Shown here: in pieces, positions 38,501-44,500 of the stretch
How positions within the stretch are numbered: the first letter of the stretch is position 1
Layout: every line of letters starts with the position of its first letter
Source: Dictyobacter arantiisoli
GTDB lineage: Bacteria; Chloroflexota; Ktedonobacteria; Ktedonobacterales; Ktedonobacteraceae
Assembly (NCBI RefSeq): GCF_008326305.1
Contig: NZ_BIXY01000022.1
Location: forward strand, 19,015-83,014
Reading direction: 5' to 3'
Length of the DNA: 64,000 bases
Program-made: the position numbers and the translations under genes
The notes under the pieces: model-generated
What the model was told of the DNA's origin: nothing
What the model saw: the letters and a program-made list of their open reading frames with translations, nothing else
Databases searched by the model: none

Positions 38501-38596
38501 CCTGATCAACACATTGGGGACTTCCCCCTCGTGACGAAAGATGAATTAGAACAGTTCCTGAGTCCATGGAAAGGGACGGACGACGATGACGAATAA
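25187..38596 (+). CDS. NRPS, interface-A(Asp)-T-C-psiAsub-AL-KR-psiAsub-T-C-A(Ser)-T-C
   Basis: A 4469-residue, three-module synthetase. The interface domain (1-455) has HALSADA at 140-146. A1: YTSGSTG 620, code DLTKIGHIGK (Asp-like). Carrier Ser 1026; C2 HHIISDG 1218. The second module is unusual: an orphan A C-terminal subdomain (about 1542-1682) whose A10-like motif reads LTDTGEID, so the catalytic Lys is Glu; an acyl-AMP ligase (LTSGSTG 1891, Lys2243); and a ketoreductase (GGMGGLG about 2527; Ser2671, Tyr2684, Asn2688), followed by another A10-like segment (LTENGEVD, about 2776-2830). Carrier Ser 2879; C3 HHIISDG 3070; A3 YTSGSTG 3551 with code DVWHFSLIEK (Ser-like); carrier Ser 3950; C4 HHIISDA 4146. 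The AL-KR module should load an alpha-keto acid and reduce it to a hydroxy acid. The 3' end overlaps the next gene by 11 bases. Confidence 0.95.
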   Translation: MQTIDLKGAHLSPQQSRLWHWAQDKPWYRVQYALKLTGIFEPMVLQQALQDVVDRHAILRTSFVPIPGIELPMQAISQKSHIFFPLIDLEQLNTTEQQVSQEKHWYELLQRPFDLEHGPLLYAKILRLSSQTHILMISLHALSADAATLTQLSTALFQAYTARLQNSVDEDDPLQYVNVTAWLNELLHDEDAEGSLTYWRKLDLSHLDKQPLPFQRDKQKAHQGWSTAAQDIYQPQQMAIPLSADLQYQLQLLAKRFDVSSEAILLASWQTLLWRLTDDQELLLGMLCDGRPYEELVDLIGPYARLVPITISLTDQRSFSWVLLQMQQLYQQALEKQLYFNWETDGENKQEQSQSFPISFVYESWPVPTTYGSLTVEWQRQECRSELTQLQLYAQQSEESLHLQFVYNALQFSTVQMRRLAGLLVQFLTSATAQPEIAIGSLELLTPQEQAIQQERWRGQQYDWPFIPLHQRFQEQVQRHPSAPALRSGNVLLSYQEVEDTANQLANLLITYGIRPGQRIALYQRRDQWAIISLLAVLKAGGCYAPLDEDLPASRIQLLLQQLNPAMLICSQELQKHLEAQADASLPVLQVESLSVLLEGQPTTPPQVQILPQQDAYVIYTSGSTGTPKGVQINQHNISNYTQAMCNLLDMQAGWHIATVSSLAADLGNTAIFCALASGGCLHLLPYTLVTDGAAFASYVQRYPLDMLKIVPTHLQALLAANATGVIPGQRLILGGEALPWTLIKQLQDSQDIPSTCQVYNHYGPTETTIGALVNPLGLLQKICVPAPQERGHSVPIGHPLANLRIAIWDSQQHAVPQGVKGELYIAGAGVAQGYLGAPELTAERFPTIQQNRWYRTGDIVRENEEGLIEFIGRHDSQVKLRGYRIEMDEIEEHLRNLPTVREAVVQLRSDGPDGATGEPYLVGYIVPWKQPGPEQQTVREALAQQIPAYLVPTRIVNLEQFPLSPNGKLDHRRLPLPASMKQARVVPIEEARTPIETLVQQIWRQVLDVPEVGRNDDFFQSGGHSLLGTRMIAQVRSAIGIEIPIAWLFETPTVAGLSLRIEDVLRQGHGLSRPPLVPAARDEFLPLSFAQQRLWFLDQLDPGSTTYVIPRVIHLQGKLDRPAIQQALHTVIQRHENLRTSFPSRHGEPWQRISPHSLTHLILLDLRSLSPATREEQARQLVQQGFEHPFDLEQGPLLYSWLLQLAEEEHILLLTMHHIISDGWSSGRLVQEMTTLYEASQRGIDAKLPILPIQYADFALWQRSWLQGEVLERQLDYWKTQLFGLAPLDLPTDHPRQAMQSFQGARQQLQLTPELTQQLHALSQREGVTLFMTLLAAFQVLLARYSGQRDIAVGTPIANRTHEELEGLIGFFVNMLVMRSNLSENPAFIDLLKQVRTTALGAYAHQDVPFEQVVEAVPFPRVGTRSPLFQVVFALQNAPEATVAAEPFPLQAKEDDDDLSLNTAKFELTLIMYEGKQGLHTTLEYATELFTEAFITHFLSHWQQLLAAIVATPTQPVFALPLLDTAQLLTLEDLDYQEHPRQITIDGSLISLDKLETVMLNQTTIQNCRILIRKSVSGIQELVAYVVTTTQASPEIWQEQLRASLPEAWIPRNYLAISHLPLTDTGEIDDRALLAMAPLTSQMLMQWEQYLCKQEGIEQVAVVIQEHAPTQLPLHLADLLPPHMEHAQTSEISSNAPIPLERRPTADVSRLSLSEGGSLQDQTSMTLPQILLRATRQNSNARLIYVLPDGSELIWSYQQLLTEAQRVLGGLRQIGVRPRDRVILQVEWSHEFLPVFWACQLGGMIPVPVSVAPTYEQPTSVSDRLFHAWQMLDRPLVVAGSNLSASLQALAHHQAWDDFRVASVSALQAGNLLDENYYESQPEDLALILLTSGSTGTPKGVMQKHSSLLGMAAGVAQSQNFQRHEVTLNWMPLDHVGGIVMFHVRDVYLGCSQVQAPTQAILQNPLMWLDLIERYRVTITWAPNFAFGLVSNHAQEIKTRHWDLSSLHFILNGGEAIVAKVARRFMELLQPHSLLPRAMHPAWGMSETSSGIVFSDHFSLASTSDDDQFVVVGDPIPGISIRIVDDQDQLVQEGSIGHLQAKGTTITSGYYQNPQADQEVFHPDDWFDTGDLGMLHHGKLTITGRAKDVIIINGVNYYGQEIEAAVEELEEIETSYTAACAVRDAESTTDQLAIFVVSRMEDAQILNVIKKVRAKVSSQVGITPAYVLPVTQNDIPKTAIGKIQRTQLKQEFEAGQYQELLKDLDRRLGNANTLPDWFYRKSWQRCTLRQQSLPNTEDVVLVLADDFGMGRALQEQLRLRQQRCIYVERGATFAQLAENHYQIEPNQETDYFMLGAALMVKHLTVTHVVHLWGKHPPIQVQQVQEEQAYSENVLSILYLVHALERGWSQQERRDSEQIKLVAVSEQVETLQDDELLACTQAPVVGLLKTITRELPWLDCVHVDVSVDDQEQNVFYVLQELTQHQEDQEVAYRNGQRFVARLEHIDWSTQPAQTAPLVQQGFYLLSGGMGGLGYELACHLLQDYQAHLLLLGRTPITSEQKSMHPPTHRETPAARLAHLQTLAQRGGAVRYVTVDVCDLAGVQRAVTEAQQEWERPLDGIFHLAGEFHEQTLLQETAQQIEQTLQPKIAGAWTLHQLLKNRPGALFVSYSSVNAFFGGRAVGAYAAANRFLESFAHYQRIHCGLQSYCISWSMWDEVGMSLGYQLKEFSQAQGYQSIALHNGWYSLLTILHHQCPTVLVGLDAQNQHIRPLLTGPSYALREAVAYVSPGLQSSSSQGWPAWWGTQPDNYRLRTRATLPLTENGEVDVALLGGQSYTSGLPIRQEPRTETEQQILGIWCDMLKNPQISVLDNFFELGGHSLLATQVTARMQHVFQITIPVRNIFEYPTIADLAQMIDLHQQQHATTPPPIVIVARDQHLPLSFAQQRLWFLDQLEPGSTAYVMPSAVRLQGTLDRTALQLTLNEIVLRHESLRTTFPSHQGEPWQQIYPQSLTQLSLFDVRPLSRAEREEQARQIIQQEATYPFNLEQGPLLRTWLLQLAEEEHILLLTMHHIISDGWSINILVRELNNLYTAFSQGQAASLPALPVQYADYALWQRSWLQGEVLERQLDYWKTQLAGSTPLNLPTDYPRPANQSFRGARLTLELSARLSQDLRALSQREGTTLFMTLAAAFQILLARYSGQNDIAIGTPIANRTRKEIEGLIGFFTNTLVLRCDLSENPTFVELLAQMRRVALEAYTYQEVPFEQIVDVLQPERDLSRSPIFQVLFQVLHAERSDEELAELQMDGVAQERVTAKFDLTFAFSDDGEALQGSLEYATDLFDVQTMQRLIGHWQTLLEGVVAHPDTRIAELPLLTADEYQLCVKEWNATRRNYAPEWSLHQLIEAQVERTPDAPAVVFEQTRLTYQEFNERANQLAHYLQHLGVGPEVPVGVYMERSLEMIVALAGILKAGGAYVPLDPTYPAERLAFMLEDVSTNTNHQELVILTQARFALELAADARQIICLDTDWQTIAGEETINPEHTVGPNNAAYIIYTSGSTGKPKGVINTHRSICNRLLWMRETYQLTEQDRVLQKTPFSFDVSIWEFFWPLITGARLIVARPEGHKDSAYLVSLIQEQKITTLHFVPSMLQVFLEEPELIHCASVRQVFCSGEALSFDLQERFFSRLTATLHNLYGPTEAAIEVAYWNCQPHSQRHIVPIGHPIANIQLYILNQYGQPAPIGVPGELHIGGVGVARGYLNQPELTAERFIPDPFGDQPDARLYRTGDLVCYLPDGAIEYLGRLDDQIKLRGFRIELGEIEAVISAHPAVSAVVVGVQEMAAGNIADKHLVAYVVRRPEQALTLKDLRNFVGEQLPQYMLPTDLVELEQIPLSPSGKVNRRQLPALKVGEAERNQAEGQEPRNELEELVLQTWKQVLQAEHLGVQDNFFEIGGHSLLATQVVSRLRQLVRIELPVRAIFEAPTVAQLAAQMQQALNQKQEVSAPPILPVSRKQPLPLSFAQQRLWFLNQLEPDSTSYNMPGAFRLQGPLSVDALWRSWQEILLRHEVLRTTIGISETENEVVQRIIPNWPREEIFSLIDLSQQSAPEQEKEVQRWIKREAQHVFDLTEGPLVRVRVLKLGPESHIVLAMMHHIISDAWSMNIFQRELTTLYNAFVQDKPSPLTPLTLQYADFAYWQRHWLQGETLDKELAYWKQQLAEIPELIELPLDHDRPAIQSYQGAQQSISFSAELTKSIRELSQQAGVTLFMASLTAFLVLLWRYSSQEDIVVGTPIANRNRVELEGLIGFFANTLILRTSLAGDPTFRTLLARVREVTLGAYSHQDVPFEKLVEVLRPERNTNHTPLIQAVFTLPLTESTQYEFSGLTIDNEGKNTDTSKFDLVCSVINDEQALQGRLTYNRDLFEPETIQRLLSHWQVILENMVLNPDQHIGDFPLVTKDELEQFLSPWKGTDDDDE
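29810..33680 (+). other. Hydroxy-acid module: pseudo-Asub, acyl-AMP ligase, ketoreductase, pseudo-Asub
   Basis: Order: pseudo A-subdomain (29810-30240), AMP-forming ligase (30360-32000), ketoreductase (32010-33500), second A10-like remnant (33510-33680). The ligase is not a standard amino-acid A domain. It has WMPLDHVGGIVMFH and NGGEAIVAKV motifs, which I associate from memory with ligases of trans-AT PKS/NRPS hybrids. Adenylation followed by ketoreduction on one module is the known logic for alpha-hydroxy acid units in depsipeptides, and inert Asub-like pieces beside the KR are known from keto-acid synthetases. The keto-acid substrate cannot be read. Confidence 0.7.
38571..38588 (+). promoter_or_regulatory. 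Ribosome binding site inside the end of the preceding gene
   Basis: AAGGGA at 38571-38576 lies 9 bases before the ATG at 38586, within the last codons of the upstream NRPS. The stop TAA (38594-38596) follows the new ATG, so translational coupling is expected. Confidence 0.5.
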
Positions 38597-41500
38597 ACAA
38601 AAGCATATCCATCATCTGTTTGAAGCGCAGGTAGAGCGCACGCCAGAGGCCATCGCAGTGATCTTCGAAGGCTCAACATTGACCTATGAAGAACTCAATT
38701 GTCGGGCAAATCAGATTGCAGGTTATCTATCTGCTCATGGTGTCAAACACAATACAACCGTTGGGCTCTGCCTGGAATACTCAGGAGAATTCGTTGCAGG
38801 ACTCCTTGGTATTCTCAAGGCGGGAGGAACATTCGTCTTACTCGATCCGTCCCATCCACTGAAATGGCTGGAGCATATGCTTCAAGCCGCTCCTGTGCAG
38901 GTTCTACTTACACAGGAGAAATGGTTGGCTCATTTGCCACCTTCTGATGGTACGACTATCTGCCTTGACGGTGAAATACCGGACCTCAAACCAACAAACC
39001 AGGAGAACGAAGAATTCACAGAAACACAGAACGTTGCCTCCTACTTCTACACATCTGGTCGCTACCTGGTGCTGGAGCAGCAACAACTGTATCAGCAGTT
39101 TAAATGGTGGCAGAAGCGATTTGCGCTCTCTGCTACTGATACCCTGCTCTCTCACTCTTCACCCACCGAAGGAGCTACTCTACGCGATATTTTCTGGTCC
39201 CTTACTTCGGGCGCTCGTCTTCTGATTGCTCGACAAGCATGGCTAGAGGATCAAGACACATTGTGGCAACTACTCATCGAGTATCAGGTTAGTAGTGTAC
39301 ATACAACCACGCTGTCGCTATCCTTATTTGCCGCTCGCTCTTTGCCAACAACGTTGCACCTGATACTGGTCAGTGGCGAACAACCTACCGGGTCTGCAGT
39401 CAAAACGCTAACGAAACATTTCACGGGAACGCTCTCCTATCTATTTGGAGGATTAGAGACATCTCCCTATCTAGAGATGAACGCCGAGGAACAATCCGAT
39501 GATCAAGGTAGTATGGCGATAGGGCGTGCGACATCTCAGTCTGTCTATATCTTGAATGCCCGACAACAGTTGGTTCCACCAGGGGGAAGTGGTGATCTCT
39601 ATGTAGCAGGACCAGGAGTCGCTTCTGGATATCTCCATAGTCAATTAGAGACCGAGCAACGTTTTCTCGCTGATCCATATACTGGTGCTCGCATGTTCAG
39701 GACCGGCTTGCGAGGACGCTACAGAAATAACAGAGACGATAAAAATGGCGTCAGGCTCGAACTCTTGAGTACAGATACTCGTCAGGTCTGGATTGATGGC
39801 TATCACATTTTGCTTGATGATGTAGAACAGGCCTTGCATGCCAGTCCTACCGTCTATGATTGTCGAGTAATTGCCCATCGAGATCAGCAGGGGAAGCAAG
39901 AGTTAATAGCCTATGTCGTGACGACAGGACAGGGGTCACCAGAGGCCTGGCAAGAGCAACTGCGTGCGTCACTACCGCCTGCATGGCAACCGCATGCCTA
40001 CATCCCAGTCTCTCATCTCCCTTTGCTTCCAAAAGGTGAAGTAGATGATTTGACGTTGCTCACCATGGCTCCCCCCACCACCCAAATGCTGACACAATGG
40101 GAGCACTATTTACACAGACAGGAAGGTGTGAAACAGGTTGCCGTGGCAGTTCAAGAGCACGTCCCCACCCAGATGCCACTCCACCTGGATGATCTGCTTC
40201 CCGCATGGAGGAAGCCTCGGCAGGGGCAGGAGGAGGAACCAGCAAGGGCTCCTGTGCAGCCAGAACACCTTCTCATGAACCAGGATGCACATCCATCCAT
40301 CAATCGGGGAAGAACCTTACGGCTGGATCAGAACATCACGACGCTACCACAAGCACTCATGCAAACGGCCCGGCAACTCGGCAACGCTGGTCGCCTGATC
40401 TATGTTCTCTCCGATGGCAGCGAACTGACCTGGAGCTATCAGCAACTTCTCACCGAGGCCCGAAGCGTTCTCAGTGGACTACGACAACTCGGCGTACGTC
40501 CAGGGGAGCGGATCATCATGCAGTTGGAATGGTGCCAGGAGTTCCTGCCGGTCCTCTGGGGCTGCCAGTTGGGAGGAATAGTCCCGGTTCCAGTCTCCAT
40601 CGCCCCCACGTATGAGCAACCAACCAGTACGAGTAGCCGCCTGTATCATGCCTGGCACATGCTCGGTCAGCCACTTGTCATAGGCGGCAGCAATATCAAC
40701 GCGCCATTGCAAGTTCTTGCGCAACAGGAGAAATGGGACAACTTCCAGGTCATACCTTTCAGTGCGTTACACGTGTCTGCGACAGTTGATGAAACCAGCT
40801 ATGAGAGTCAGCCAGAAGATCTGGCACTGATCTTGTTAACCTCAGGCAGCACCGGGGCCGCAAAAGGGGTAATGTTGAGTCATCGGAATCTCTTGAGCAT
40901 GGCCCAGGGGATGATTCAGCAGTTTGAGTTCACCCCGCAGGAAGATATCACCTTTAACTGGATGCCACTAGACCATGTGGGGGGGATAGTGATGCTGCAT
41001 CTTCGCTCACTTTTCATGGGTGGCACGCAGGTCCACGCACTCCCCCAGACGATTCTGCAAGATCCCTTGCGCTGGTTAGACGCGATTGATCACTATCGCG
41101 CCAGTATCACCTGGACACCCAATTTCGCTCTTGGCCTACTCAATGATCGTGCGGAGGAGATTCAGCAGCGTCACTGGGATCTCTCTTCTATGCGCTACCT
41201 CTTCAATGGTGGTGAGGCCATTGTGGCTAAAGTGGCCCGCAACTTCTTACGTCTACTCCAACAGCATAGACTCTCGCCTACCGCTATGTATCCGGCATGG
41301 GGCATGTCCGAGACATCCTCTGGTGTCATATTCTCGCGACAGTTCTCTATTGATAAGGGCAATGATGCAGATCAGCTTGTCGAGGTAGGAGAACCCATTC
41401 CAGGTTTATCGATACGCCTGGTGGACGAGAACAATCAGCTGGTGCAAGAGGGGCAGACAGGACGCCTGCAAGTACGTGGCCCCTCCGTTACCAGCGGCTA

Positions 41501-44500
41501 CTATCAAAATGCCCAGGCCACACAGGAAGCCTTCACGGCTGATGGTTGGTTTGATACGGGCGATCTGGGCGTGATGAATGCGGCACAGCTAACCCTTACA
41601 GGACGCGCCAAGGATACGATCATCATTAATGGCATCAACTACTATGGGCAGGAGATTGAAGCCGTTGTCGAAGAGCTAGAGGAGGTAGAAACCTCCTTTA
41701 CAGCCGCCTGCGCCGTTCGGGACGCCGAAAGTACAACCGACCAGCTTGCTATCTTTGTCGTCAGCCAGGTTGAGGAAGCCCGCTTACTCGAAGTGCTTAG
41801 AAAGGTACGAGCAAAAGTGAGTTCCGAGGTGGGTATCACTCCTACCTATGTCTTGCCCGTGAGCAGAGACGACATTCCCAAGACGGCCATCGGGAAGATC
41901 CAACGTACGCAACTTAAAAAACAGTTTGAGGCCGGCCAATATCGAGATTTATTGAAGGATCTAGATCGACAGCAGGGCAACGCGAATACGCTACCCGACT
42001 GGTTTTATCGCAAATCCTGGCGACAGCGATCCATCAGCCAGCAGAGATTGCAGAATCTAGAAGGTAGCGTCCTGGTATTGATCGACGACGAGGGAGTCGG
42101 CACCGCCCTCTGTGAGCATTTACGCCAGAAACAGCTGCGTGTCATTCGTGTTGAACAGGGCACAAACTTTGAGCAACCAGATACCGATCACTACCGTATC
42201 AATCCGAACAATAGCGCAGATTACCACTTACTAAGTGCTGCACTGGCGGCCAAACAGATACACCTCAAACATGTCGTACACCTGTGGGGATATTGTCCGA
42301 GAAGTACAGAGAATGAAGAGAGAGGCCACCTCAAAGATGCCCGGGAGCGAGGTTTATTGAGTGTCTTACATCTGGTGCAGGCACTGGAACCCCACTGGAA
42401 AGCAGGAAGTAGCGAAAATAAGCAGCACAAAATTATGGTCGTGAACAATCAGATAGTGGCGGTCAAAGATAATGAGGAAATTGCCTATGAGAAAACGCCA
42501 GTCGTAGGATTGCTCAAAACACTGGAGCGGGAACTTTCGTGGCTACAATGTATTCTTCTCGATATACCAATAGATAATCAAGAACAAAACGCACTTCGTA
42601 TCCTGTACGATCTCTATCAGAACCAGGATGATCAAGAGGTTGCGTATCGTAATGGACAACGCTTTGTGGCTCGCCTTGAGCGTATTGACTGGTCTAAAGA
42701 AGCATCACAGCCATTACCTTTGCAGCATCAGGGCTTTTATCTGCTCACTGGCGGCCTGGGAGGTGTAGGCTATGAAATCGCATCCCATCTGCTCCAGGAT
42801 TATCAGGCTCGTCTCCTGCTCATTGGACGCACGCTTATTGCTTCTGAACAGGATGAAAGTGCTGCCACGCCTGCACAGCAAACTCTGGCGACACGACTCG
42901 CGACACTACAAGACCTGGCACGTGCCGGGGGGGCCGTACGCTATGCAACGGTCGATGTGTGTGATCTGGCAGGATTACAACGGACTGTCGCGCAGGCAGA
43001 ATACGAATGGGAGAGCAAGTTGAATGGAGTATTTCATCTGGCTGCGACATTCCACGAACAAGAACTTCTGGGCGCATCGACAGAGCAGATCGAACAGATA
43101 CTTCAACCTAAAGTGGAAGGCACCTGGACGCTGCATCAACTGCTCAAGGATCATCCAGGAATGCTGTTCGTCAGCTTCTCCTCTATCAATACATTCTTCG
43201 GAGGAAGCGGTGTCGGCAGCTATGCATCAGCCAATAGTTTTCTGGAGAGTTTCTCCCACTATCAGCGAGTCCACTGCGGACTCCAAAGCTATTGTATCTC
43301 CTGGAGCATGTGGGATGAAGTTGGTATGAGCCAGGGCTACCAACTTAAAGATTTCTCACGGGCAAACGGCTACCGGCCTATCACTTCCCGACAGGGCTGG
43401 TATTCTCTATTAACGATACTGCATCACGGACCAGATCTGGTTCTGGTAGGACTGGACGACCACAATCAGAATATTCGTCGCCACATGACCGGTCCAGGCT
43501 ATGCCCTTCAAGAGGTTGTCGCATACCTTTCGCTCGAATTGCAGCGGAGCACACAACAAATCTGGCCGCCTGAGTGGAGAGATCTACCAGACAACTACCG
43601 CCTGGTACAACTGCCAAAGCTTCCACTAAAGGAAACGGGAGAAATAGATATCGAGCGTCTGAGCAGGGTAAATCTTGTTAAGGGACAAGCGACCGGTCAG
43701 GGGCCACACAGCGAGTTGGAGCAACAAATACTGGAGATCTGGCAACAGGTACTCAACACAACGCAGGTAGGAGTCCAGGATAATTTCTTTGAGCTCGGAG
43801 GCCATTCGCTGCTAGCCACTCAGGTTATCACGCGCTTACAACGGGCATTGCAGATCGACATAGCAGTCCGCAATCTTTTTGAACATCCTACAGTAGAGCG
43901 TCTGGCGCAGATGATTGAGAAGCAGTATCGCCAGTTTCACGCTACTTCATCCCTCGTACCAGTGTCGCGCGCTCTACCACTTCCTGCTTCTTTCGCGCAG
44001 CAGCGCCTCTGGTTCCTGGATCAGTTGGAACCGGGGAACACAGCCTATAATATCCCTGTTACGGTCGAGTTCGAGGGCCAGCTCGATCTGGAGGCATTTG
44101 AGCGTAGTCTGGCTCAGATCATCGAACGACACGAAGGATTACGCACGACCTTCCAGGAGCAAGATGGGCAGCTCTATCAAGTCATCGATCCACGGGGAAC
44201 ATCTCATCTCATCCTTATTGATCTGCAAACACTTGCACTGGAGAAACGAGAGAAGATTGCCAGAGCATTAAGCGAGCAAGAGACGCGACTTCCTTTTAAT
44301 CTAAGTAAAGGGCCGCTACTCCGTTACTGCCTCTGGCGCTTGAGCGAGCAAAAATACTGGCTACGCTTAAATATGCACCACATTGTCTCCGATGGTTGGT
44401 CGATGAACATCCTGGTACAAGAACTAACCAGCCTTTATACTGCATTCACACAAAAAAAGGATACCAATCTGCCAGCATTGCCGGTGCAGTATGCTGACTA

